This document shows, in pieces, positions 55,560 to 64,000 of a DNA stretch of 64,000 nucleotides. Numbering within the stretch: the first letter of the stretch is position 1; every line of letters begins with the position of its first letter. Origin of the DNA: an uncultured Peptococcaceae bacterium (GTDB taxonomy: Bacteria; Bacillota; Peptococcia; Peptococcales; Peptococcaceae); the NCBI GenBank assembly GCA_937976375.1, contig CALJRU010000028.1, positions 33,331 through 97,330 on the forward strand. Reading direction: 5' to 3'. Below the pieces are notes generated by a model. It worked only from the letters and a program-made list of their open reading frames with translations. It searched no databases and was not told the DNA's origin. Made by a program: the position numbers and the translations under genes.

Positions 55560-56672
55560 ATGAGTCAATTTGTTATGAAACCAACCCTGCACTGCCTCGA
55601 TTCTGTGAAGCAGTTTGCAGAAACCTTTGCCATCGGCGAAGGCGATCTTCTCTTCACGAGCCATCATGTTTACAACGATTTCTTTGCGGCTCTGAATCTG
55701 AAGTGCGATTTTATCTATCCAAAAGATTACGGCAAAGGCGAACCAACTGATGAAATGATTGAAGCCATGGACCGCGACATCACCAAAGATTACAAGCGCA
55801 TCATTGGTGTCGGCGGCGGCAGCGTGCTTGACGTTGCAAAGTTCTTCGTGCTCGATCAGGCAACGCCTGTACTCGACCTCTACGACGGCAAGCGCCAGCC
55901 TAAGAAAGCGCGCACGCTCGTTCTGGCACCAACCACCTGCGGCACCGGCAGCGAAGTCACCAGCGTGGCAGCTTTGGCGCTGGTCAGCCGCAGCACCAAG
56001 GCCGGCTACGGCAACCCTGTCATGTTCCCAGACGATGCTGTACTGATTCCTGAACTTTTGGAAAGCCTGCCAATGGAACCATTCTCCACCAGCGCCATCG
56101 ACGCCCTCGTACACGCTGTAGAATCGGCGCTCTCTCCAAAGGCTACACCAATCGGCAAGCTGCTCAGCTACAAAGCCATCGACCTCATCCTCAACGGCTT
56201 CAAGACCATTGTTGCTGAAGGGCCAGAAGCACGCAAGCCATTGCTTGAAGACTTCCTCTTTGCCAGCACCTATGCTGGGGTCGCTTTCAGCAATGCCGGC
56301 TGCGCTGCAGTCCACGCGCTAAGCTATCCACTCGGCGGCACCTTCCATGTGCCTCACGGCGAATCCAACTACGCCATGTTCACAGGCGTTATGCGCAACT
56401 ACATGGAAATCCGCCAGGATGGCGAAATTGCCGTGCTGAATGCGCGCCTCGCTGAGATTCTCGAATGCGATGTGAAAGATGTCTACGACAAACTCGAAGA
56501 CCTGCTCAACCACCTTGTTCAGAAGAAACCACTGCGTGACTATGGCATGAGCGAAGCACAGATCGCTGAATTTGCCGACTCTGTCTACAACGGTCAGCAG
56601 CGTCTCCTGGTCAACAACTTTGTGCCATTTGACCGTGACCGCATCGAAAAAATTTACCGCGAACTGTATTAA
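55560..56672 (+). CDS. 4-hydroxybutyrate dehydrogenase (iron-dependent alcohol dehydrogenase family)
   Basis: 370 residues. Group III alcohol dehydrogenase: V-G-G-G-S-V-L-D-V-A-K, P-T-T-C-G-T-G-S-E-V-T, metal ligands in S-A-I-D-A-L-V-H-A-V-E, H-A-L-S-Y-P-L-G-G-T-F-H-V-P-H-G-E. The sequence follows the clostridial 4-hydroxybutyrate dehydrogenase along its length (for example L-R-D-Y-G-M, Q-Q-R-L-L-V-N-N at the end). It interconverts succinate semialdehyde and 4-hydroxybutyrate with NAD(H), a step in succinate or 4-aminobutyrate fermentation. No other genes of that pathway are in the window. AAAGGAGG before the ATG. Confidence 0.88.
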   Translation: MSQFVMKPTLHCLDSVKQFAETFAIGEGDLLFTSHHVYNDFFAALNLKCDFIYPKDYGKGEPTDEMIEAMDRDITKDYKRIIGVGGGSVLDVAKFFVLDQATPVLDLYDGKRQPKKARTLVLAPTTCGTGSEVTSVAALALVSRSTKAGYGNPVMFPDDAVLIPELLESLPMEPFSTSAIDALVHAVESALSPKATPIGKLLSYKAIDLILNGFKTIVAEGPEARKPLLEDFLFASTYAGVAFSNAGCAAVHALSYPLGGTFHVPHGESNYAMFTGVMRNYMEIRQDGEIAVLNARLAEILECDVKDVYDKLEDLLNHLVQKKPLRDYGMSEAQIAEFADSVYNGQQRLLVNNFVPFDRDRIEKIYRELY

Positions 56673-56678
56673 ACAACA

Positions 56679-56716
56679 ATCGCCTCGAACAGCTTTTGTC
56701 CGAGGCGATTTTTTTA
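56679..56716 (+). terminator. terminator after 4-hydroxybutyrate dehydrogenase
   Basis: Perfect 9-bp stem ATCGCCTCG/CGAGGCGAT (56679-56687/56701-56709), followed by a T-run. It touches the stop of the leftward ABC gene. Confidence 0.88.
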
Positions 56717-57508
56717 TCCTGCCTGGCGCAGGCGGTAGGACACACAAGTCGGGCGGCCTGTCCAGGGGTCTTCGACCACGCTGGCATCGAGGGAAAAGAC
56801 ATCAGCCAGCACCTGCGGCGTCATCACTTTAGCGGTGGGGCCTTCATGACGCACACGGCCGTCACGCATGGCAATCATCCAATCGGCAAAGCGTGCCGCC
56901 AGATTGAGATCATGGATCACCAGCGCAATGATCTTGCCAGAGACGCTGTTAAGCGTCTGCAAAAGCTCCAGCACTTCCAGCTGATGCGCCATATCCAAAT
57001 ACGTCGTCGGCTCATCCAACAGAATCAGCGGCGTATCCTGCGCCAGAGCCATGGCAATCCAGGCATGCTGACGCTGACCGCCGGAAAGCGCGTCAATGTC
57101 GCGCGCCGCCAGCTCCTCCATGTGCGTCAGGGACAAGGCCCAGGCAATGGCGCGGCGATCTTCGTCCTGTAAACGGCCGAAGCCTTTCTGATGCGGATAA
57201 CGTCCATAGGCGACCAGTTCTTCAACGGTGAGTCCGCTCGGCGCCTGCGGGCTTTGCGGCAAAATGGCCATTTGCCGTGCCACCTCAACGGTGGAGAGAC
57301 GGGCAATGGCCTCGCCGTCGAGGATGATTTGACCGCTTTGCAGCGGCATGGTGCGCGACAGAGCCTTCAGCAGCGTCGACTTGCCGCAGCCATTGGGCCC
57401 GATGATGGCCGTGATCTGTCCGCGCGGAATGCCCACGCTCAGCGTTGGGATGATGAGATTGTCCTGATAACCGACGGCGATGCCGTCGCCTTGTAAGATT
57501 GCGTCCAT
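56714..57508 (-). CDS. iron-siderophore-type ABC transporter ATP-binding protein (FecE/FhuC-like)
   Basis: 264 residues from the ATG at 57508 (AAGGAGG upstream). Walker A G-P-N-G-C-G-K-S-T, Q-loop L-P-Q-S-P-Q-A-P, signature L-S-G-G-Q-R-Q-H-A-W-I-A-M-A-L, Walker B L-I-L-L-D-E-P-T-T-Y-L-D, switch V-I-H-D-L-N-L-A-A-R. The T-T-Y-L-D and H-D-L-N-L-A patterns are those of FecE/FhuC/FepC. Last gene of the four-gene importer operon. Confidence 0.92.
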   Translation of the reverse strand: MDAILQGDGIAVGYQDNLIIPTLSVGIPRGQITAIIGPNGCGKSTLLKALSRTMPLQSGQIILDGEAIARLSTVEVARQMAILPQSPQAPSGLTVEELVAYGRYPHQKGFGRLQDEDRRAIAWALSLTHMEELAARDIDALSGGQRQHAWIAMALAQDTPLILLDEPTTYLDMAHQLEVLELLQTLNSVSGKIIALVIHDLNLAARFADWMIAMRDGRVRHEGPTAKVMTPQVLADVFSLDASVVEDPWTGRPTCVSYRLRQAG

Positions 57509-57521
57509 GGTCGGACCTCCT

Positions 57522-58523
57522 TTACTGTTTGACCAAAAGATAGAGAAAATACGGCGCCCCGATGACAGCAGCCACAATGCCGATGGACAGCTCATTAGGT
57601 GCCAGCAGCGTACGGGAGATGCTGTCCGCCACGGTCATCAGCAGCGCACCCGTTAAGAGCGAGGCGCCGATCAGCACGCGAAAATTCGGTCCCACGAGCC
57701 GCCGTGCCAGATGCGGACAAACCAAGCCGACAAAACTCATGCCGCCGCCCACTGCGCAGCACAGGCTGGACATGGCCACCGCGCCGCTCAAAAGCAGCAG
57801 TGTGTCGCGTGACACTGGCACACCCAGACCGGTAGCAGCCTGCGTGCCCAGCCCCAGCACATTCAGCGTGCGGCTTTTATAGAGCATAAAAAGCGCAAGC
57901 AGCGATAAGCCAATCGCAAGCATGCGTACATTGGACCAGCTGGCGCCCCAGATGTTGCCGGAAAGCCAGTTTTGCACAAAGGCATAGTCGCTGTCCGACA
58001 TTCGCAGCATGAGCATGGCGGTCAGGCTGGTGATCGCGGTAGACATGGCAATGCCAATCAAAAGCAGTCGCTTTGGCGACAGCCCGCGCGCCGTCAGCGC
58101 CAAACGATAGTCGATCAGCGCCACAGAAAAAGCGCCAACAAAAGCCAAAATCGGCAGCCAAAAGGATGTGGTCAGGCTGCCTCCGACAAAAAATACGATA
58201 AACACTGCCACAAACAGGCCGGCACCTGCATTGAGACCGAGAATGCCCGGCTCTGCCATGTCGTTGTGGGAAAGGCCCTGGAGCACACAGCCAGCCACCG
58301 ACAGCCCCACGCCAACGAGCAGGCTCGTCAGCACCCGCGGCAGCCGCAGTTCCAGCAGAGTGTAACGCAGGCTGGCTTCACCGCCGCCGCTGAAAATCTG
58401 CATCATCTCTGCCAAACTGATCGGACGGTAGCCCGCGTTGATGTCCACCCACACTGCCGCAAGCAGGAGCACCGCCAGCACTCCATAAACGCGCACAGTA
58501 CGGGCACAATTGTACTTAGTCAA
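57522..58523 (-). CDS. FecCD family ABC permease (2)
   Basis: 333 residues from a TTG at 58523, preferred because GGAGG lies 9 bases before it and it overlaps the end of permease 1 as ATTGACTAA. A longer ATG form at 58568 would lie deep inside the upstream gene. Ten helices are expected. FecCD signatures: L-R-L-P-R-V-L-T-S-L-L-V-G, Q-G-L-S-H-N-D-M-A-E-P-G-I-L-G, G-M-S-F-V-G-L-V-C-P-H-L-A-R. Channel half for siderophore, heme or cobalamin. Confidence 0.9.
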   Translation of the reverse strand: MTKYNCARTVRVYGVLAVLLLAAVWVDINAGYRPISLAEMMQIFSGGGEASLRYTLLELRLPRVLTSLLVGVGLSVAGCVLQGLSHNDMAEPGILGLNAGAGLFVAVFIVFFVGGSLTTSFWLPILAFVGAFSVALIDYRLALTARGLSPKRLLLIGIAMSTAITSLTAMLMLRMSDSDYAFVQNWLSGNIWGASWSNVRMLAIGLSLLALFMLYKSRTLNVLGLGTQAATGLGVPVSRDTLLLLSGAVAMSSLCCAVGGGMSFVGLVCPHLARRLVGPNFRVLIGASLLTGALLMTVADSISRTLLAPNELSIGIVAAVIGAPYFLYLLVKQ

Positions 58524-59526
58524 TGCCCTTTCCCTCCTTTCGGGCAAGCCAGATGAAGAATGGCACACCGATCACCGCAAACACCAAACCAATCGGCGTT
58601 TCCGACGGAGCGTTGATGAGACGGGAAAAAAGGTCTGCCAGAAGCATGAAAAAGGCTCCCGCCACCATCGAGCCTGGGATGATGCTGCGATAATCGGCCC
58701 CCAGAAAATGCCGCACCACATGCGGCACCAAAAGCCCAACAAAGGCCACCGGCCCTGCCAGTGCCACCGCACTGCCGGCGAGCACCAAAACCACCAGCAG
58801 GCAGAGCAAGCGTGTCCGCTCAATGTGCAAGCCCAGCCCACGTGCTGCCTCCTCGCCCAGACTGAGCAGCGAAACGCGGCGTGAAAGCAGCACCGCCGCC
58901 AACAGGCCGAAAACCATCAGCGGTGCGGCAAAATGCAGCTGCTCAGCGCGAATGCCTGCCACGCCGCCCGCCGTCCAGAAGGTCAGATTGTAGCCAATGT
59001 TGCATTGGATGTCAATGGCCTGGCTCAGCGACGACAGAAAAATGCTCACCGCGCTGCCGGCAAGCACCAGGCGAACCGGGTCCAGCGTGCGGCGGCGCAG
59101 ACGCAGAAGCAGATAAACGATCGACATTGCCGCTGCTGCGCCCAAAAAAGAAAATGCCACCACACCAGAAAAGCTGAGCCCAGAGAAAAACGCCAGACAA
59201 ACTGCCAGCGCAAAGGTGGCGCCAGCGTTGATGCCAAGCAAGCCTGAATCGGCCAGAGGATTGCGCGTCACCCCCTGCATGACAGCGCCGGCGGCAGCAA
59301 AGGCTGCGCCCACGAGCAGACAGCCCAGCGCCCGCGGCAGCCGCAGCTCATGAATCACAATCTGCTGTTGGTCGCTCAGATCTGGTGCTGTCAGCGCCTG
59401 CCACACTTTGGCCAGCGGCACGTCAGTGCTGCCAAAAAGCACAGAACACGCCGCAGCGATCACCACTGCGGCGCTCCCGCCAAGGAGAAACAGAAACAGT
59501 TTACCTGTCGCACGCCGTTCCATCAT
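58516..59526 (-). CDS. FecCD family ABC permease (1)
   Basis: 336 residues. R-L-P-R-A-L-G-C-L-L-V-G, Q-G-V-T-R-N-P-L-A-D-S-G-L-L-G, G-P-V-A-F-V-G-L-L-V-P-H-V-V-R are classic FecCD stretches, with ten helices predicted. It overlaps the binding-protein stop by one to four bases (ATGATG). Partner of permease 2. Confidence 0.93.
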   Translation of the reverse strand: MMERRATGKLFLFLLGGSAAVVIAAACSVLFGSTDVPLAKVWQALTAPDLSDQQQIVIHELRLPRALGCLLVGAAFAAAGAVMQGVTRNPLADSGLLGINAGATFALAVCLAFFSGLSFSGVVAFSFLGAAAAMSIVYLLLRLRRRTLDPVRLVLAGSAVSIFLSSLSQAIDIQCNIGYNLTFWTAGGVAGIRAEQLHFAAPLMVFGLLAAVLLSRRVSLLSLGEEAARGLGLHIERTRLLCLLVVLVLAGSAVALAGPVAFVGLLVPHVVRHFLGADYRSIIPGSMVAGAFFMLLADLFSRLINAPSETPIGLVFAVIGVPFFIWLARKEGKGID

Positions 59527-60479
59527 CAGGCCTCATGGCTGCGGAAGAATTCCAGGAAAATATCGAGCTGCCCATTCAGCGTGATCGGATCGCGGTGCAT
59601 GAATGCCACCTGGTCATAGCTCAGCACCTGTCCGTTCTGAACCGCATCCAGGCTCTGCCAGAGATCAGAATTCTCCACAAATGACGGATCGGTGCCATCG
59701 AGCACGCCATACAGAATGAAATCACCGGTGTATTCCGGCAGCGCTTCAACAGACACCACCTCATAAGCAGTATCGCCGTCCACCATATCCTGCTGCACCT
59801 TTGCCGGCGCCTTCAAATCCCACATGTCATAGAGAATGCTGCCGCCGCGGGCAAAGTGGCTGCCCATGGTGTACACTTCCTGCGGCCAGACTTCGACAAT
59901 GGACACCGTGCGGTCGCCGACGATGCCCTGCACTTCATCCTTCGCTGCCATAACACGCGCATTGAAATCGTCAAGGTAAGCATCGGCCTCGTCGCTCTTG
60001 CCAACAAGGTCAGCAATGTAGCGGAAAAGTTCTTCATCAGAACGCTTGCCGTCTTCAATGTACACCGTCGGTGCAATCGCTGCATACTTTTCATAGTCTG
60101 CCTCGGTGATCGTGACAATGAGATCCGGCTGAGCTTCAGCGATCATTTCCAGCGAAGTTTCAGCGCTGGTCGTGTTCATGGCCTGAATGCCTTCCACACG
60201 ATCGGCGAGAAACGGATTGTTCAGCGCGTATGGCGACGCGATCACTGGCTTCACATCAACAGCAAGAAATTCACCAAGATAATAATCCGATACAATGACC
60301 TGCGGCGATTCCGGAATCTTCACACTGCCTTTGTCAGTCTCCACCGTGCGCATGCCGGCCGCTGATGACTGCTGACTGTCTGAAGCCGACGATCCTTGCC
60401 CGGATTGACCACTGGTGCATCCTGCAAACATCATCATGACAAGGCACAGCAATAAAACGACTTTATATTTTTTCATCAT
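59526..60479 (-). CDS. iron-siderophore-type ABC substrate-binding lipoprotein
   Basis: 317 residues from the ATG at 60479 (AAAGG 6 bases upstream). Signal peptide with lipobox F-A-G-C (Cys about 20) and a Ser/Gln/Gly-rich linker. Type III (FepB/FhuD-like) fold: P-Q-V-I-V-S-D-Y-Y-L-G-E-F-L-A, A-E-A-Q-P-D-L-I-V-T, G-G-S-I-L-Y-D-M-W-D-L. Captures Fe3+-siderophore or a similar chelate. First gene of the importer operon, divergent from the AraC regulator. Confidence 0.9.
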   Translation of the reverse strand: MMKKYKVVLLLCLVMMMFAGCTSGQSGQGSSASDSQQSSAAGMRTVETDKGSVKIPESPQVIVSDYYLGEFLAVDVKPVIASPYALNNPFLADRVEGIQAMNTTSAETSLEMIAEAQPDLIVTITEADYEKYAAIAPTVYIEDGKRSDEELFRYIADLVGKSDEADAYLDDFNARVMAAKDEVQGIVGDRTVSIVEVWPQEVYTMGSHFARGGSILYDMWDLKAPAKVQQDMVDGDTAYEVVSVEALPEYTGDFILYGVLDGTDPSFVENSDLWQSLDAVQNGQVLSYDQVAFMHRDPITLNGQLDIFLEFFRSHEA

Positions 60480-60650
60480 CAATCACCTTTCTTTTTCAGA
60501 TTCAAAGTCCTATAATTAGCTATGGGTAATTCTTTGCCTATCATGTTACATGATGCTTACTTTCAATGCAACACCTTGGCGTATTTGCACCCGATTGGAC
60601 AACACGCCGCACCGTTTTAATCAATTTCCCACCCTAAAGGAGGATGCCCC
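60480..60650. promoter_or_regulatory. divergent regulatory region between iron importer and AraC regulator
   Basis: An AT-rich dyad AATTA-GCTATGGG-TAATT lies near 60516-60534, and TATCATG/CATGATG blocks near 60538-60554. These are possible sites for the AraC regulator or a Fur-type repressor. I could not assign a convincing -35/-10 pair. Confidence 0.4.
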
Positions 60651-61673
60651 ATGTCACTCGACACCCACCAGGCTTTTCAAGAACAGGTTTTTTGTGCCCT
60701 GGGCTTTGCACCGGCGCCGTGTGCCTTTGGGACACGCTGGTCAAATGCGGCAGAGCCTGCACGCGGTAGCTGCCACGTCTGCCAGCACAGCGACAGCTAC
60801 AGTCTGACTGTGGCCGATTACCACGTTACTGCACCATTTTCGCTGGACTTTCATAGCACAACACCATTTCTGCGCTTCGGCAGTTTCTACGAAGGCGACA
60901 CCGATTTTCACATCAACGGCGTTAAATCCAACGCTTCTTCACCGGTCAGCTTTCTGGTGAAGGAGCACGCCCTCGAAGGGCGGCAATTTTGGCGTACTGG
61001 CACCCATTGCCGCGGCGTAGAACTGGCGCTTTCACTGGATTTTCTGCGCACACTGACACTGCTGGATCCCAATCTCGCGTGTTTGGAAGCACTGCCCGAC
61101 AACACGCCTCACAACATTCTGCCGCCGCAAACAGTGGCACTGCTGCGCGAAATGGCAGCCCTCTCTGCAGCCGACGCACTGACACCGCTGCAGCTGCAGG
61201 GCATGGTTCTGCAGGCTATGGCTCAACTGGCTGACGCTCTGGCCAATCGCTATTTCATACCGAATCAACAAGAACGGCGCATCATCATCGGCAAGCGCAA
61301 TATGGTCTTTTCTGAAGCCGATCACCAGGCCATTCATCTTGTGCGCGCCCTCATTGATGAACACCCAGAAAAGAAACACACCGTCGCTTCTCTGAGCCGC
61401 CAGGTATTTCTCAGTGAACAAAAACTAAAAGCCGGTTTTGCCCTTTGCTACCATACCACCGTCGGCGCTTATTTAAAGGAACGCCGCATGGCGCTTGCTG
61501 CTGAGCTGCTTGTCAACACCGACCGCAGCATCTACGACATTGCTCAGGTGTGTGGTTACGGCAGCAGTGCCAGCTTTATCAAAGCATTTCGCCAGCATTA
61601 CAAAACAACCCCCGTAAACTTTCGCACACAAAAAAGCGCACAGGAACACATCCCTGTGCGCAAGGCCGGATAA
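60651..61673 (+). CDS. AraC family regulator of the iron importer (PchR/YbtA-like)
   Basis: 340 residues. The C-terminal ~100 residues are the double HTH: T-V-A-S-L-S-R-Q-V-F-L-S-E-Q-K-L-K-A-G-F and D-I-A-Q-V-C-G-Y-G-S-S-A-S-F-I-K-A-F-R-Q-H. The N-terminal 200 residues are a divergent sensor region with two early cysteine/histidine motifs (C-H-V-C-Q-H). Position divergent from a siderophore-type importer matches PchR/YbtA-like activators that respond to the ferric chelate. AAAGGAGG before the ATG. Confidence 0.9.
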   Translation: MSLDTHQAFQEQVFCALGFAPAPCAFGTRWSNAAEPARGSCHVCQHSDSYSLTVADYHVTAPFSLDFHSTTPFLRFGSFYEGDTDFHINGVKSNASSPVSFLVKEHALEGRQFWRTGTHCRGVELALSLDFLRTLTLLDPNLACLEALPDNTPHNILPPQTVALLREMAALSAADALTPLQLQGMVLQAMAQLADALANRYFIPNQQERRIIIGKRNMVFSEADHQAIHLVRALIDEHPEKKHTVASLSRQVFLSEQKLKAGFALCYHTTVGAYLKERRMALAAELLVNTDRSIYDIAQVCGYGSSASFIKAFRQHYKTTPVNFRTQKSAQEHIPVRKAG

Positions 61674-61677
61674 AAAG

Positions 61678-61720
61678 AAAAGTGCTCCTATGGTCTGCAC
61701 CATAAGAGCACTTTTTTATC
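61678..61720. terminator. bidirectional terminator between araC and the CDF gene
   Basis: A 17-bp stem (61678-61694/61699-61715) with one mismatch, A4 on one side and T6 on the other. Confidence 0.9.
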
Positions 61721-62840
61721 AATCGCTCATATCGATATCCAGATTGGTATATACCGCCCAGCCTGGATAACGTTTTTGCACGTCGTTGACGATGTGCTGC
61801 CGCAGTGATTCGCGGTCTTTGATGTTAAACGAAATGATGACATCAAAATGAATCTTTTTTTCCTCAGCATTGGCATAGAAACCATGCATCTGAATGACGC
61901 CTTTATGCGCCATCACCAGCTTGCGCACGTTCTCACGCATTTCCACCGACACAGGGTTGGTGGTGTTGTAGGCATAGACACCGACCGTCGTAATAACCAC
62001 GCCATGTTTTTTCAGCACTCGTTCCTGAATGTTATGACTCATGACATCAATCTCTTCTGCTGTGGTTGTTTCTGGCACTTCCACATGCACCGATCCATAA
62101 TAATTGCCTGGTCCATAATCATTAAGGAAAAGATCGTACGCGCCCATAACGCCTGGTTCTTCCGCTACGGTGGCTTTGATCGCCTTGGACAATTTACCAC
62201 TGACGCGTGCGCCCATCATTGCGTTGACGGCTTCGCCGATCATGCTGAGGCCCGATTTCAAAATGAACAGTGCGATCACAACGCCAATCCAAGCTTCCAA
62301 ACTGATGCCCGACGCCATATACAAAAGCGCCGTGGCCAATACAGAGCTGGAGATGATGGCGTCATAGAGCGCATCCAAGCCCGAACCTTCCAAAGCCCCA
62401 GAGCCAACAGCCTTGCCCTGTCGCCGCACATAGGTGCCAAGAAAGAGCTTGACGATGACGGCCCCCACCAAGACAAGCAGCGTCACCACACTGTAGGATG
62501 CTGCTGCCGGATGCAGGATCTTTTTCACAGACTCCATCATGGCCGTGACGCCGGCGTAGAGAATGATAACAGCCACCACCATGGTGGTCAGATATTCCAT
62601 GCGCCCATGACCGACAGGATGCCCTTTATCCGGTGCGCGGTTGGCCAGCTTGGTGCCAACGATGGTAATGACGCTCGAAAGCACGTCGGTCAAATTGTTG
62701 ACAGCGTCGAGGATGATCGCAATGGACCCGGCGGCAAAGCCCACCAGAGCCTTAAAAATGACCAGCACGATATTAGATAAGATACCTATAATACTGGTGC
62801 GGACAATCACCCGCTCCCGCTCTATATCATTGCTACTCAT
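61719..62840 (-). CDS. cation diffusion facilitator (CDF) transporter
   Basis: 373 residues, longer than the 300-residue minimum because of an extended cytoplasmic C-terminal domain. Six helices. Metal sites: L-D-A-V-N-N-L-T-D (here D-x3-N-x3-D) and Y-D-A-I in helix 5 (D-A-L-Y-D). P-D-K-G-H-P-V-G-H-G-R-M-E-Y is the conserved H-P-x-G-H loop. CDF proteins export divalent metals by proton exchange. The Asn in the first site fits Mn/Fe/Co rather than strict Zn members (inference). Confidence 0.9.
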   Translation of the reverse strand: MSSNDIERERVIVRTSIIGILSNIVLVIFKALVGFAAGSIAIILDAVNNLTDVLSSVITIVGTKLANRAPDKGHPVGHGRMEYLTTMVVAVIILYAGVTAMMESVKKILHPAAASYSVVTLLVLVGAVIVKLFLGTYVRRQGKAVGSGALEGSGLDALYDAIISSSVLATALLYMASGISLEAWIGVVIALFILKSGLSMIGEAVNAMMGARVSGKLSKAIKATVAEEPGVMGAYDLFLNDYGPGNYYGSVHVEVPETTTAEEIDVMSHNIQERVLKKHGVVITTVGVYAYNTTNPVSVEMRENVRKLVMAHKGVIQMHGFYANAEEKKIHFDVIISFNIKDRESLRQHIVNDVQKRYPGWAVYTNLDIDMSD

Positions 62841-62972
62841 AATTGATGCGCCTCCTTCTTTTCATTGCCCCTATTATAACGCAGACGCTCTCTTTCATCA
62901 AAAAAGAATCACGGTCAAAAAAATTTTTATACCGGACATTGGAAAATCATTATATCTGCTGGCCAAACAGCA

Positions 62973-62981
62973 TGTTATAGT
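62973..62981 (+). promoter_or_regulatory. extended -10 promoter of the EamA exporter
   Basis: TG-T-TATAGT, an extended -10 (TATAGT at 62976-62981). The -35 region is weak (TATCTG 17 bp upstream). Confidence 0.5.
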
Positions 62982-63021
62982 GAAGACAATGAGAACATCA
63001 TTTTGGGGGAGGAAAAATACT

Positions 63022-63915
63022 GTGTCCATTTTGCAAACACGCTGGCGGCGTATCGGCATGTCGCGTCAGTCGGCCAATTTGCTGCTGCTTTTGGTGGCAA
63101 TGTCTTGGGGGTTGTCTTATGTTTTATTAAAAATGGGGGCCGCCAATCTGCCACCGTTTGAGGTGCTGGCACTGCGCTTCAGCGTTGCTTCCATCGCCTG
63201 TGTGGCCGTGTTCTGGAGGCGTCTGCGCCATGTCAGCCGTCGAGCTGTATGCTATGGCGTGGTGCTGGGCACGCTCATGTTCGCTTGCAGCAGCGCCATC
63301 ATCTTCGGCGAGCTCACCACCGATGCTTCAACAGCAAGCTTTCTCACCAGCGCCGCCATTGTCTTTGTGCCTGTGATGCAGGCCATTCGCAAGCGCCGGC
63401 TGCCGGAACGCCCGGTCATCTTTGGCACCCTTTGTGCGACGATCGGCATTGCTCTGCTTTCACTCAAAGGCAGTCTGGTAATCTCAGCAGGTGCCAGTCT
63501 TTGCATTCTCAGCGCACTGCTTTACGCCAGCCACACCATCATCACCAGCGATATGGTGCGCCAGGAAGACGCCTTCCTGCTCGGCGTCATCCAGCAGCTG
63601 ACCATGGCAGGGTGGGGATGGAGCACCACCTTCGCTTTCTCCACGCCAATGCTGCCTCAGAATGCGCATGTGTGGCTCATCTTGGCGGCGTTGGGCTTGC
63701 TCTGCGGCGCCATTCCATTTGTCGTTCAGCCGTTTGCGCAGAGCTTCACCACACCGGAGCACACTGCCTTGATTCTCTCCATGGAGCCTGTCTTTGGTGC
63801 ACTCTTTGCCGTGCTCATGCTCTCTGAATCAATGAGCGGCCAAGCCATCTGCGGCGCTGTCCTCGTTTTGGCCAGCGTACTTCTGACCACTTACCGCCGG
63901 CCAAAACACAAATAA
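63022..63915 (+). CDS. EamA/DMT family transporter
   Basis: 297 residues from a GTG at 63022 (GGGGGAGG 9 bases upstream); an ATG at 63058 is an alternative. Ten helices in two EamA repeats: A-M-S-W-G-L-S-Y-V-L-L-K-M in the first, S-A-L-L-Y-A-S-H-T-I and T-A-L-I-L-S-M-E-P-V-F-G-A-L-F-A in the second. Exports metabolites or amino acids. The remaining 85 bases of the window show no gene. Confidence 0.9.
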   Translation: MSILQTRWRRIGMSRQSANLLLLLVAMSWGLSYVLLKMGAANLPPFEVLALRFSVASIACVAVFWRRLRHVSRRAVCYGVVLGTLMFACSSAIIFGELTTDASTASFLTSAAIVFVPVMQAIRKRRLPERPVIFGTLCATIGIALLSLKGSLVISAGASLCILSALLYASHTIITSDMVRQEDAFLLGVIQQLTMAGWGWSTTFAFSTPMLPQNAHVWLILAALGLLCGAIPFVVQPFAQSFTTPEHTALILSMEPVFGALFAVLMLSESMSGQAICGAVLVLASVLLTTYRRPKHK

Positions 63916-64000
63916 TCCCACACAAAAAGCGCCCGATCAGCCATCTGGTGCGCATCCCGTCAATAGGACAGTGAAATATTATAAGATTTTCTCAGGCAGT

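Noticed and set aside
60500..60560. Fur box upstream of the iron importer
   Set aside because: AT-rich dyads are present but none matches the GATAAT-type 19-bp Fur consensus well enough to call.

Overview
The window reads as a chromosomal segment of an anaerobic, fermentative Bacillota (probably a clostridial-type lineage, G+C around the mid-fifties by eye). Evidence: Gram-positive style Shine-Dalgarno sites and rho-independent terminators at most gene ends, lipoprotein signal peptides, an SLH-domain surface protein, an [FeFe] hydrogenase, a lactate permease, 4-hydroxybutyrate dehydrogenase, an ECF-type S component, DegV proteins and a CptIN-type toxin-antitoxin locus. I see no rRNA, tRNA, insertion sequence, prophage or CRISPR array. 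I do not name a genus.

Layout. 0-5.5 kb: end of a DegV gene, DUF1002 secreted protein, S component, AI-2E-type permease, PepV dipeptidase. 5.6-9.3 kb: a 1081-residue SLH surface protein divergent from a small Cro/CI regulator, with two matching operator-like sites between them. 9.3-12.8 kb: aldo/keto reductase, flavodoxin lipoprotein, LysR regulator, flavin reductase. 12.9-17 kb: two MFS exporters alternating with two MarR regulators. 17-22.5 kb: lactate permease, then a GltD-like flavoprotein translationally coupled to an [FeFe] hydrogenase (group A2-like). 22.5-26.2 kb: CPBP protease, a DUF4258/YgiT-type TA pair, flavodoxin and ThDP-dependent 2-oxoacid decarboxylase.

26.2-31.7 kb: a peptide-antibiotic defence system (response regulator, ABC ATPase, two permeases, two tiny membrane proteins, histidine kinase). 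A type III toxin-antitoxin locus lies between the response regulator and the transporter operon. Its antitoxin RNA has two 46-nt repeats that can fold as pseudoknots with a compensatory base change. 32.4-39.4 kb: a metal/redox island with two CGGC proteins, a Cd/Zn-type P-ATPase with a separate HMA chaperone, three tandem divergent sirtuin homologues in which the catalytic His is replaced by Gln or Glu, an Rrf2 regulator and an ArsR regulator.

39.4-42.8 kb: aldehyde dehydrogenase, ketopantoate-reductase-like enzyme, second DegV. 43.1-48.8 kb: ABC importer operon ending in a PHP phosphoesterase and a HAD phosphatase. 49-52.5 kb: ECF sigma factor, membrane protein and ABC exporter. 52.5-56.7 kb: HPP protein, a frameshifted ADP-ribosylglycohydrolase/SseB fusion, lipid kinase, 4-hydroxybutyrate dehydrogenase. 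56.7-61.7 kb: iron-siderophore-type ABC importer divergent from an AraC regulator. 61.7-64 kb: CDF cation transporter and EamA exporter.

The strongest non-gene signals are the CptI-like RNA, three 11-bp direct repeats in the -35 region of the ABC operon, the twin operators with back-to-back -35 boxes at 8.9 kb, and a perfect 20-bp palindrome ahead of the sigma-factor operon.
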